Assembly: GCA_035295665.1 (NCBI GenBank)
Contig: DATGIQ010000130.1
Location: forward strand, 1-5,765
DNA from: DATGIQ01 sp035295665
Lineage (GTDB): Bacteria > Planctomycetota > Planctomycetia > Gemmatales > Gemmataceae
Direction: 5' to 3'
DNA: 5,765 nucleotides
Each line of letters begins with the position of its first letter. Positions within the stretch are counted from its first letter, which is position 1. Shown in pieces: positions 1 to 5,765 of this stretch. Below the pieces are notes generated by a model. That model made no database searches, was not told where the DNA came from, and worked only from the letters and a program-made list of their open reading frames with translations. The position numbers and the translations under genes were made by a program.

Positions 1-47
1 GAGAGGACCGAGAGCATGACGAAAGAAAACACGAGCCAGGTACGCAT
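1..47 (-). CDS. Start of a further exported protein, cut by the window edge (first 15 codons)
   Basis: An ATG at 47-45 overlaps the TGA stop of the 825-residue gene (49-47) by one base, as TGATG, which is a typical translationally coupled junction. The frame is open to position 1 and encodes MRTWLVFSFVMLSVL followed by a Ser codon (TC-). A positively charged start and an unbroken hydrophobic run are what a signal peptide or first membrane segment looks like. A GAGGG site sits 9 bases upstream. Since every complete gene before it is a secreted amidohydrolase-like protein, another of these is a reasonable guess, but nothing beyond the export signal can be seen. Confidence 0.65.
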   Translation of the reverse strand, partial: MRTWLVFSFVMLSVL

Positions 48-2524
48 CAGCGATCGCCCTCATCTTCTTGATAAACCCACTGGCCATCGATCATCACGGC
101 CAGCACACGGGTAGACAGCTCAAACGGCGCGCCGCTCAGCACCACGAGGTCGGCGTCCTTGCCGACGGCGAGCGTGCCCAGATGTTTGTCGATGGACAGA
201 AACTTGGCCGGCGCCGCGGTCAAAGCCGCCAGAGCATCGTCCGCGCCCAGCCCACAGCGAACGGCATACTGCACGGCCAGGGGCAGCGTTTTGACACCCG
301 TCGTCGCCTTCGATTGGAATCCGAACGGTACCCCGCGATTGGCCAGCACCTGGGCGAGGTTGATCGGCTCCCGGTCGACGGTACGGACCAGCTGCGGCCC
401 GATGGCGACGGCGAGCTGTTTCTCGGCCATCAGGTCGGCCAGGCGAAAGGCGTCATCGGCTCCGAGCAGGATCATGCGAAGCTTGAACTCATCATGAAAA
501 ATCTGGATGGCGAGTTGGATCGCATCGGCCCGGTGGGCGTCCACGAGCGCCGGGATCTTCCCTGCGAACAGCTGCCGATACGGCTCCAAGGCTTCGTTCA
601 GGCGGGGCTTGTCCGGCGACTTCGGTTCGGTGGGCGCAGCCGGGCCGTCCTCTTTCTTGGAAGCAGCATCGCTCTTCTTTTCGCCGCTCTTGGCGGCCGT
701 TTTCGCCTTGGCCGCATCGTATTCCTTTTTCTTCTTGTCGTAGTCGACTCGGGCGGCTTCGTAGCGCGTCCAATCGTCGGCGTAGCTCTTTCCCCTTTCC
801 AGGGTCGAACGGAGCGAGGCCGCCTGTGAGGTCAGGTTGCCGGTAAGGCCGAAGCGGATCCCGATCGGGTCGGCCACCACGCGCGGCCGATCGCCCAGCT
901 TGAGCGCGACCACGGGCGTGGCCCCGGAGCTGGTCGATGCCAAGAGCACCGTGGTGACGCCGCCTTGCCGGGCCACCGCCACGGCAGGATCTCCCGAAAC
1001 GAGCCGGTCGCCCAGCTTGGTGTCCAGCGCCACCGACGTGGTGAGCGGTCCACCGAGGCCCAGTCCGGTAGCCAGGTCGAGAAACCCCGGAACAATGACA
1101 GCCCGGTCAAACTGGCGGACGCTGGCATCCGCCGCCGCGGAAATGCCGCTCCCCAGGCCACGAATGGTCGTGCCTTCCACGAGCACGGCCCCGTTAGTGA
1201 TGACGTTGCCGCTCCCGGTGTAGATCTTGGCGGCGCGAATCACTGTTGCCTTGTGCGTCCCCTTGGCGGCATAGACCGGCTGGCCATTCACATAGACGGC
1301 TTGCACACGGGTATGGGCGGCAAATGGATCGCCGTTGAGGACCACAAAATCGGCATCCTTCCCCACGGCCAACGCTCCAACGCGATCGGCGACACCGAGG
1401 ATTTCCGCCGGGGAAACGGTCAACATCCGCAGCACATCGGCGTCGTGGAGTTGACCGGTCGTGAGCAATCCACCCAGGAACAACGTCTCTTCCAGGTCGG
1501 CATCGGACACAGGCCGAAGGGCGAGCTTGATCCCGGCCTTGAGCAAATCGTGAGCGTTTTCCCAGACCGTGCGGCGTTTGGGAGCATCCTTGTCAGGGAC
1601 CGGCAAGTCCGCGACGACGCCCGGCCGGACTTCCGCATTCAGGATCACCCCTTCTACCCAGGGATGCCAGCTCGCAAATTGATCTCGGAACACTTCCAAA
1701 CCGGCCGGATCGACCAGGACGATGCGCAAGTCGAATTCGCGGGCCAGGGCCAGGGCGGCACGGATATCGGCGGCGCTGGGAGCGGTAATGCGAATCGGTT
1801 TTCGTTCGCGGAGTTGATCGGCGATGGCGGCCAGGACCAGGTCCTTGGCGGAGCCTCGCGGAGCGCTGGGGTCGTATTCCTTGGCCGCCCGTAGTGTGGC
1901 CCGCAACCCAGCCACGGCGCTGGCGAGGCTGGCAGCGAGCTGGTGCCGCGTCGGTTCCAGCGGCCGATCGACCGACACTGCACCGACCGGCGGCTCGTAG
2001 ATGCGGGGCGGATTCTTGAAGGCATCGCCCAGAACAATGCGCAGGCTTTCCCGTTCGCGGAGGGTGCGAGCCCCAGGATCGTCACCGGCCAGCTTGACCA
2101 CCGCCCCCTGCCCCGGCATCAACCGCCGGCTGCCCGGGGCGACCTGCACCGTGGTGACGCCGCCGGAGAGCGGGCGGCGGTAATCGGCATAGAAATCGAA
2201 GCCATCGATCGCGCGGAACTCCGGCGTCAATGCCAGGTCATCATCGCGGCCTCCCTCGGCCAGCGTGGTTTCTGCAATGACGAGGCCGGGAATCACGATG
2301 GCCGATCCGAGGTCATGAATTTCCGCATCCTCCGGCACCGTCACCCGGTCCCGTGGCCCGACCGCTTCCAGCTTACCGTTGCGCACGATCAGCAGGCCAT
2401 TGGCGATGGCCGGGCCGTCTCCGGTCCAGATGCGAGCCGCCTTGTAGACCTGTGGCGGACTGTCCGCAAGGCAAACGGCAAAAGGTAAAAGGCAAAAGGG
2501 AAGAGCGAGTGCTTGGCGAAACAT
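47..2524 (-). CDS. Secreted tandem two-domain amidohydrolase-like protein (825 aa), no complete metal site
   Basis: Residues 1-20 are a signal peptide ending CLA before Asp21. Two amidohydrolase-like units follow, about 26-420 and 427-818. They repeat the same motifs: AARIWTGDGPAIANG (29-43) and AAKIYTGSGNVITNG (431-445); GGVTTV (121-126 and 521-526); GALAVGKDADFVVLNGDPF (383-401) and GTLAVGKDADLVVLSGAPF (783-801). The second unit has no signal peptide of its own, as expected for a fusion. Unit 1 reads E85-T86-T87 for HxH and P249 or D272 for other His positions. Unit 2 reads A485-T486-G487, with Lys739 (FQSK) for the strand-8 Asp; only H664 (DAHRADAI) matches the usual pattern. Residues about 586-642 form a Lys/Ala/Glu/Pro-rich, probably helical then disordered insert. 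Two-domain secreted amidohydrolases are a known arrangement, usually with at least one domain carrying HxH. Here neither does, so a binding, structural or unorthodox catalytic role is possible. The TGA stop overlaps the next ATG. Confidence 0.93.
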   Translation of the reverse strand: MFRQALALPFCLLPFAVCLADSPPQVYKAARIWTGDGPAIANGLLIVRNGKLEAVGPRDRVTVPEDAEIHDLGSAIVIPGLVIAETTLAEGGRDDDLALTPEFRAIDGFDFYADYRRPLSGGVTTVQVAPGSRRLMPGQGAVVKLAGDDPGARTLRERESLRIVLGDAFKNPPRIYEPPVGAVSVDRPLEPTRHQLAASLASAVAGLRATLRAAKEYDPSAPRGSAKDLVLAAIADQLRERKPIRITAPSAADIRAALALAREFDLRIVLVDPAGLEVFRDQFASWHPWVEGVILNAEVRPGVVADLPVPDKDAPKRRTVWENAHDLLKAGIKLALRPVSDADLEETLFLGGLLTTGQLHDADVLRMLTVSPAEILGVADRVGALAVGKDADFVVLNGDPFAAHTRVQAVYVNGQPVYAAKGTHKATVIRAAKIYTGSGNVITNGAVLVEGTTIRGLGSGISAAADASVRQFDRAVIVPGFLDLATGLGLGGPLTTSVALDTKLGDRLVSGDPAVAVARQGGVTTVLLASTSSGATPVVALKLGDRPRVVADPIGIRFGLTGNLTSQAASLRSTLERGKSYADDWTRYEAARVDYDKKKKEYDAAKAKTAAKSGEKKSDAASKKEDGPAAPTEPKSPDKPRLNEALEPYRQLFAGKIPALVDAHRADAIQLAIQIFHDEFKLRMILLGADDAFRLADLMAEKQLAVAIGPQLVRTVDREPINLAQVLANRGVPFGFQSKATTGVKTLPLAVQYAVRCGLGADDALAALTAAPAKFLSIDKHLGTLAVGKDADLVVLSGAPFELSTRVLAVMIDGQWVYQEDEGDR
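57..61 (-). promoter_or_regulatory. Ribosome binding site of the gene starting at 47
   Basis: GAGGG lies 9 bases before the ATG at 47-45 and inside the last codons of the 825-residue gene. Good spacing supports a real start there despite the short visible reading frame. Confidence 0.6.
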
Positions 2525-2550
2525 ACGTTTTCCGTTTTCCTTTTCCGTTT
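2473..2550. repeat. Imperfect inverted repeat of AAAAGG-type units flanking the start codon of the 825-residue gene
   Basis: The plus-strand arm at 2473-2497 reads AAACGG, C, AAAAGG, T, AAAA, GGC, AAAA. The reverse complement of 2528-2550 reads AAACGG, AAAAGG, AAAA, CGG, AAAA. The arms pair over about 21 positions with two single-base bulges and one mismatched triplet, around a loop of about 30 bases that holds the ATG. Each arm is itself a short tandem array of AAAA plus GG/CGG/GGC units. In mRNA the purine arm carries the ribosome binding site, and the pyrimidine arm encodes signal-peptide residues PFCLLPFAV. The repeat could be chance low-complexity pairing or a control element. Confidence 0.6.
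2538..2544 (-). promoter_or_regulatory. Weak or displaced ribosome binding site of the 825-residue gene
   Basis: AAAAGGA lies 13 bases before the ATG at 2524, farther than usual, in a purine-only repeat of AAAAGG/AAAACGG units. The in-frame TAA at 2551-2549 and the absence of any other ATG, GTG or TTG in the gap in this frame leave 2524 as the only reasonable start. The site lies in one arm of the inverted repeat at 2473-2550. Confidence 0.4.
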
Positions 2551-3925
2551 ACTTGGTCGAGAGGAGGTGCTGGAGTTTGCGGTCCTTGTCGCGCTCGTAA
2601 ACCACCTTGCCCCGGACAAGCGTGGTTTGGACCCAGGTGGTGATCTTCAAGGGATCGCCGGTGAGAATCACCAGGTCGGCATCCTTGCCCGGCTCAATCG
2701 AGCCCGCCAGGGTCTCCACGCCCAGAAGCTTGGCCGGCCGGAGGGTAATGGCCTCCAGCGCCTCCGCGATTGGCAGGCCGTACTTCACCGCCGTGGCTGC
2801 CTGGTACCACAAATAGTTCGTGCCCAGCGTAGCCGGCAGCTCCGCGACAGCCCGGTACGAACTGCCTCCCACGGCACCTGTTACCTCAAAAGTCATCGGC
2901 ACACCGGCCTCGCGGTAAATTCTGGGCAGGACAATCTTCCGATCCTCGCCGGTGCGCGGATCGGTTTCCCAAAACACGAGCGTTGGGTCGAGGACCGCCG
3001 GCAGCTTGCTCGCTGCCACTTGCTTGGCCGCCTTGTAACAGTTGTGGCCGAGGACCAGGATCGTTTTGAGGTTATACTCGCGGGTCAGTTTGAGCGCCTG
3101 CGGCACATCCATGGCAGCTTCGCAGTAGATGAACGCCGGCATTTCTCCCTTGAGCAAACGGACCAGGGCTTCGCGCCGGATCGGCACATCGGCCTGGCTT
3201 TCTCCCTGTCCTTCCGTGGCATCTCCGGACGGCGGCTCCGGTTGAGTGGGGTCTGTGTCCGGCACCAGGTTCGCTTCTGCCTCGGGCATCTCGGACTCGT
3301 CGGCGGCCACCTTCGGCTTGCTGTAGTCGTCATGGATGGCGTCGCGGGCGGTCTCCAGCTCTTTCCGTAGTGCTGCCAGGTGGCTCATCCGGCTCCGGCC
3401 GGTGCTTGGACGCAGCGAAATCTTGATGCCGGCCTCGCGCTTGACGATCATCTGTTCGACATAGGTGCCGCCGGTCTTGATGACGGCCGCCTTGCCGCCG
3501 ATCATCGTGTCTTCGCCTGGCACGATTGCCACCGTGGTCACGCCGTTCCGCCGGCAGTCGTCGAAGTAATCATGGCCGGGATCGATGGCATCGATGACCG
3601 ACAAAAACGGTACGTTGTTGTTGCGTTCGTTGGCTTGATCCATGCCGCGTGAGCTGTGGGCCTCGATGAAGCCGGGCATCACCACCCGGCCGGAGGCATC
3701 GATCACGCGGTAATCACTCGGAATCGCCAAATCCTTACCGACCGCCTGGATCTTGCCATCGCGGATGAGGATGACGCCGCCGTCGATCACCGCCCCCGTA
3801 ACGGGGAGAATCTTGCCCCCCTTGATGGCCAGCTGCTCCTGGGCCGGCACCGCGTTGGCCACGGCCAGAAAGACCGCCAGCGTGAGGATCCCGAGCTGCC
3901 GTGAACGAGGAGAAATGCGTGCCAT
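2549..3925 (-). CDS. Secreted amidohydrolase-like protein with acidic insert (458 aa), metal ligands mostly altered
   Basis: Residues 1-28 are a signal peptide (basic start, hydrophobic core 11-25, VPA before Gln29), so the protein is exported. The mature part has the family's order of motifs: GGKILPVTG (36-44), IRDGKIQAVGK (54-64), VVMPGFIEAHSS (81-92), RNGVTTVAIVPG (126-137), MIGGKAAVIKTGG (141-153), and the C-terminal motif GSIEPGKDADLVILTGDPL (408-426). Of the HxH motif only the first His is left (H90-S91-S92). The strand-5 pair reads Y267/E269, the strand-6 His reads Leu292 with a His two residues on (GHNCYK, H294), and the strand-8 Asp reads Gly350 (FEVTG). Residues about 203-247 are an acidic, Pro/Glu/Asp-rich stretch, probably a flexible loop between barrel elements. 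GH-x-x-YK is shared with the 384-residue neighbour, making these two the closest-looking pair. The ATG follows the upstream TGA by one codon in the same frame. The TAA stop is 24 bases from the next gene. Substrate unknown. Confidence 0.93.
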   Translation of the reverse strand: MARISPRSRQLGILTLAVFLAVANAVPAQEQLAIKGGKILPVTGAVIDGGVILIRDGKIQAVGKDLAIPSDYRVIDASGRVVMPGFIEAHSSRGMDQANERNNNVPFLSVIDAIDPGHDYFDDCRRNGVTTVAIVPGEDTMIGGKAAVIKTGGTYVEQMIVKREAGIKISLRPSTGRSRMSHLAALRKELETARDAIHDDYSKPKVAADESEMPEAEANLVPDTDPTQPEPPSGDATEGQGESQADVPIRREALVRLLKGEMPAFIYCEAAMDVPQALKLTREYNLKTILVLGHNCYKAAKQVAASKLPAVLDPTLVFWETDPRTGEDRKIVLPRIYREAGVPMTFEVTGAVGGSSYRAVAELPATLGTNYLWYQAATAVKYGLPIAEALEAITLRPAKLLGVETLAGSIEPGKDADLVILTGDPLKITTWVQTTLVRGKVVYERDKDRKLQHLLSTK

Positions 3926-3928
3926 GCG

Positions 3929-5083
3929 TCAATTACCCTTCTCGTAGATGGTGCCGTCCACAAGGACCCATTGGATCGCGGTTGTCAGCTCCAGCGGATC
4001 GCCATCCAGGGCGAGCAGATCGGCGTCGCGTCCCTCCTGGAGTGTGCCAATCCTACTTTCCAGGCCAAGCAATCGAGCGGGCGTGCGCGTGATTGCTTCC
4101 AAAGCGACCTCCGCCGGCAATCCGTAGCGGATGGCGAAGCGGGCCTGGTCGAGCAGATGGCCGCCGGAAAGAGCGAAGGTCACGCCGGCCTTGTGCAGCA
4201 GACCGGGCTGATTCCATACGATCTCACTCCCCTCTGCCCCCAGCATGGCGGAACTGGTGGTAAGCGGGCTGAGGATGACCGGCGCCTTCGCGGCCGCCAG
4301 CTCGGTACGGACCTTGTAGGCCTCGTGGCCGCCGATCACGGTTGGCTCAAAGTGGAATTCGTTCGCCACACGTAACAGGCTCAGCAGGTCGTTGTCCGTC
4401 CGGCTCACGGCATAAATCCGCCTTCGGCCGGCGAGCGCCTCATGCACGGCCGCCAGGCCGGGGGACTGCGACCGGGCTGCCTTGTCAAACGTGCTCCGCA
4501 GCAACCAGACAACACCCATGCGGTTGGTCGGCTGGCGGACATAAATGGAGTCCGGCCGCCCCCGGGATGTATTGCCGGTCGCCGGATCGGACGCCATTGT
4601 AATAACTAACCCCGTTTCCTTTTGCAGGACCCGTTGCGGCCCGGCAGTCTTGACCGCACAGGAAAGGCCGGCAAAAACGGCTTCGGTGCCGGGAGCAAGG
4701 CCGAGCGTGGTCGTTCCTTCCGCCAACGCTTCCCGAAAAGCCCGCGCATGCCAATCCACCGCGGTCAATACGCGGTATTCCGGAGTGATCTCCTTGGTCA
4801 TCTCAGCCTGGCTGTGGGCGATCCCGGCACTGCTGTAGGCGTCGACCAGTCCCGGCATCAGCACGCCGGAACCGAGGTCGAGGACCTTGGCGCCGGCCGG
4901 TGTCCTGAGCTTCGCGCCAACCTGCGCGATTTTGCCGTTGGAGACCAGGACCGCTCCGGGCATCAACGGCGGACCGGTCATGGTGTAGACCTTGGCGGCA
5001 GTGATGAGCAGTTCCTCGGCCCAAGCCGGCGCCGCCAAGAGGAAACAGAAAAGACACGAACAGATTCGGAGCAGCGTTTTCAT
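3929..5083 (-). CDS. Secreted single-domain amidohydrolase-like protein (384 aa), metal ligands altered
   Basis: Residues 1-22 form a signal peptide: MKTLLR, a hydrophobic core, then AWA before Glu23, so the product is probably periplasmic or secreted. The mature part is one amidohydrolase-superfamily unit. It has an N-terminal beta-strand region (TAAKVYTMTG, residues 28-37), the PG turn (77-78), EITPEYRVLTAVD (98-110), AEGTTTLGLAPG (121-132), NRMGVVWLLR (187-196), a late barrel strand VTFALSGGH (301-309), and the C-terminal motif GTLQEGRDADLLALDGDPL (346-364). The HxH expected after PGLVDA reads Y83-S84-S85. The strand-5 pair reads A225/S227, the strand-6 His reads Gly251, and the strand-8 Asp reads Gly308. 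A nearby His (H253 in GGHEAYK) is kept, two residues further on. Metal-dependent hydrolysis in the normal way is therefore doubtful. The family includes imidazolonepropionase and metal-dependent dipeptidases; neither activity can be assigned. The TGA at 3931-3929 is three bases from the next ATG. Confidence 0.93.
   Translation of the reverse strand: MKTLLRICSCLFCFLLAAPAWAEELLITAAKVYTMTGPPLMPGAVLVSNGKIAQVGAKLRTPAGAKVLDLGSGVLMPGLVDAYSSAGIAHSQAEMTKEITPEYRVLTAVDWHARAFREALAEGTTTLGLAPGTEAVFAGLSCAVKTAGPQRVLQKETGLVITMASDPATGNTSRGRPDSIYVRQPTNRMGVVWLLRSTFDKAARSQSPGLAAVHEALAGRRRIYAVSRTDNDLLSLLRVANEFHFEPTVIGGHEAYKVRTELAAAKAPVILSPLTTSSAMLGAEGSEIVWNQPGLLHKAGVTFALSGGHLLDQARFAIRYGLPAEVALEAITRTPARLLGLESRIGTLQEGRDADLLALDGDPLELTTAIQWVLVDGTIYEKGN
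3936..3943 (-). promoter_or_regulatory. Ribosome binding site of the 458-residue gene, inside the end of the preceding gene
   Basis: GAGAAGGG lies 10 bases before the ATG at 3925 and sits within the last codons of the upstream gene. With a TGA-CGC-ATG junction, ribosomes finishing the upstream gene would be placed directly at this start, which suggests translational coupling. Confidence 0.65.
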
Positions 5084-5092
5084 ATCCTAGTT

Positions 5093-5099
5093 CACCTTT
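5093..5099 (-). promoter_or_regulatory. Ribosome binding site of the 384-residue amidohydrolase-like gene
   Basis: AAAGGTG lies 9 bases before the ATG at 5083, in the 22-base gap after the preceding gene. It supports that ATG as the start. A second AGGA at 5088-5085 is too close to the ATG to be the main site. Confidence 0.65.
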
Positions 5100-5105
5100 G
5101 GCCGC

Positions 5106-5765
5106 TCAACGAGGCGGTGCCGCGTATTCGACCTTGCCCTCGGTAATCACCCGAAGCGGCCGGCTGCGTAGATCCAGTGGCGATCCGTCCCAGAGGACCA
5201 GATCGGCAGGAGCCCCGACCGTGAGCCGGCCGAGGTTTTCGGGCAGCCCGGTCATGTGCACAGCGGTGGTCGTCAAGCCGTGCCATGCTGCCGTGCGGGG
5301 CATCCCGGCGTTCATGGCCAGGGCGGCCGTGATGCGCAGCTCCTGGGCCGACCCGGAGCCGAACGCCACCGGCACGCCGGCCGCGGCCGCCTCCGCCAGC
5401 TCCAGCAAGGGACGATCATAGTCCGCCAACTCCACCGGGCGGGCCACCAAGCCTACACTCAGGCGCTGGATGTCGCCCAGGAAGGGTTTGATCTCTTCCG
5501 GCCCGACCAGCACACTCCGCAATTGATACCGCGCAATCAGTTGCAGCGCCGCATCGATCTCAGGCCGGGTGTGCGCCTCGAAGAAGGCAACCTGCTTCCG
5601 CTCCCGCACCGCGGCCATTTGCCGGCGCCGCTCGCTTTGAATTTGCTGGCGAACCCGCGACGGCAGGTATAATTCAGTCCCTGGCCCCTTGCCGCTGAGT
5701 ACCTGGTCGATCAGCTCCACCTGGCCCGCGAGGCTTCCCGGATAACGGTCCGGCCCACGTGCGAA
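5106..5765 (-). CDS. Amidohydrolase-like protein, 5'-truncated at the window edge (C-terminal 219 residues)
   Basis: The reading frame stays open to the window edge: 15 codons lie upstream of the GTG at 5720, giving FARGPDRYPGSLAG and continuing into VELIDQ. That stretch matches the family's usual R-x-x-x-x-YP-x-SL-x-G segment, so the GTG is an internal Val and the true start lies beyond 5765. The visible part covers the second half of a TIM-barrel amidohydrolase. It includes an Arg/Gln-rich helix, then FFEAHTRPEI, RYQLRSVLVGPEE, GVPVAFGSGS, and the C-terminal beta-domain motif GRLTVGAPADLVLWDGSPLD. The His of EAH is kept, but the usual strand-6 His position reads Gly-Pro and the strand-8 Asp position reads Gly (FGSGS). 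The HxH motif is outside the window. It ends with TGA at 5108-5106, 22 bases before the next gene. Family assignment is secure; an intact metal site and substrate are not supported. Confidence 0.9.
   Translation of the reverse strand, partial: FARGPDRYPGSLAGQVELIDQVLSGKGPGTELYLPSRVRQQIQSERRRQMAAVRERKQVAFFEAHTRPEIDAALQLIARYQLRSVLVGPEEIKPFLGDIQRLSVGLVARPVELADYDRPLLELAEAAAAGVPVAFGSGSAQELRITAALAMNAGMPRTAAWHGLTTTAVHMTGLPENLGRLTVGAPADLVLWDGSPLDLRSRPLRVITEGKVEYAAPPR

Larger units (their letters stand above)
1..5765 (-). other. Probable operon of exported amidohydrolase-like paralogues
   Basis: Five minus-strand genes follow each other with junctions of 22, 3, 24 and -1 bases. No gap is long enough for a separate promoter with leader, and no GC-rich hairpin followed by a T run is seen at any junction. 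Each complete gene has its own signal peptide, so the proteins are exported separately. Both ends of the operon are outside the window. Confidence 0.8.

Noticed and set aside
50..57. GCGATCGC palindrome like the cyanobacterial HIP1 repeat
   Set aside because: I noticed one copy only, whereas HIP1-rich genomes carry it about once per kilobase or more.
68..829. Plus-strand reading frame of 253 codons, also antisense to the 825-residue gene
   Set aside because: The translation is Gly/Arg/Gln-rich with no family motifs, and its hydrophobic patch is just the complement of the Lys-rich insert.
965..1894. Long plus-strand reading frame (309 codons) opposite the 825-residue gene
   Set aside because: It has no recognisable domain and no ribosome binding site. 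It lies wholly antisense to a gene with clear family motifs and is the kind of shadow frame common in GC-rich DNA.
2464..2473. Lipoprotein signal at Cys18 of the 825-residue protein
   Set aside because: The residue before Cys is Val, not Gly, Ala or Ser, and a normal signal-peptidase site (CLA before Asp) follows.
2455..2500. Tandem AAAAGG/AAAAGGC units as a CRISPR or minisatellite
   Set aside because: The units are 6-8 bases with no spacers and only a few copies, so this is low-complexity sequence.
2389..2619. Alternative minus-strand frame across the junction at 2549-2524, with a hydrophobic LFPFAFYLLPFA stretch
   Set aside because: The AAAAGG-type repeat yields similar hydrophobic peptides in more than one frame. 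This frame overlaps the end of the 458-residue gene and leads to no family motif.
3929..5083. Naming the proteins imidazolonepropionase (hutI) or a dipeptidase
   Set aside because: They are exported, lack the metal ligands, and no histidine-utilisation genes are nearby. Only the superfamily is supported.
5718..5720. GTG as the start of the right-edge gene
   Set aside because: The frame continues upstream to the edge, with residues typical of this family's interior, and half a barrel would be missing with this start.

Overview
The window is a single run of minus-strand genes, read from position 5765 down to position 1. Every complete gene encodes an exported protein of the amidohydrolase superfamily (the imidazolonepropionase-like, COG1228-type branch). 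There are three complete genes, one 5'-truncated gene at the right edge, and the first 15 codons of a fifth gene at the left edge. Junctions are 22, 3, 24 and -1 bases, so the set looks like one operon whose promoter lies beyond position 5765. I see no promoter, terminator, RNA gene, insertion sequence or CRISPR array inside the window.

Layout in the direction of transcription: (1) 5765-5106, C-terminal 219 residues of an amidohydrolase-like protein. (2) 5083-3929, a 384-residue secreted single-domain protein. (3) 3925-2549, a 458-residue secreted single-domain protein with an acidic, Pro/Glu-rich insert. (4) 2524-47, an 825-residue secreted protein with two amidohydrolase-like domains fused in tandem and a Lys/Ala/Glu-rich insert in the second. 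(5) 47-1, the start of another protein with a signal-peptide-like N-terminus, overlapping the stop of gene 4 in a TGATG arrangement. Five amidohydrolase-like domains are therefore encoded back to back.

The most notable point is that, by hand alignment, none of the five domains keeps the normal set of metal ligands. The HxH motif after the PG turn reads E-T-T, A-T-G, H-S-S and Y-S-S in the four domains where it is visible, and the usual strand-8 Asp is replaced in all five. The folds look intact and the reading frames are open. The set therefore looks like maintained but catalytically altered or non-catalytic paralogues, not decaying pseudogenes. Genes 2, 3 and 4 also lie in the same reading frame, separated only by a stop and one or eight codons, next to an existing two-domain fusion. 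This suggests serial duplication and fusion of one ancestral unit.

Organism: GC-rich DNA (about 60 percent by eye), Gram-negative-style signal peptides, and an array of secreted amidohydrolase paralogues. A planctomycete or similar environmental bacterium fits best, but this is an inference from general familiarity with such proteins and not proven by the sequence. The substrate and biological role of the set cannot be read from this window.
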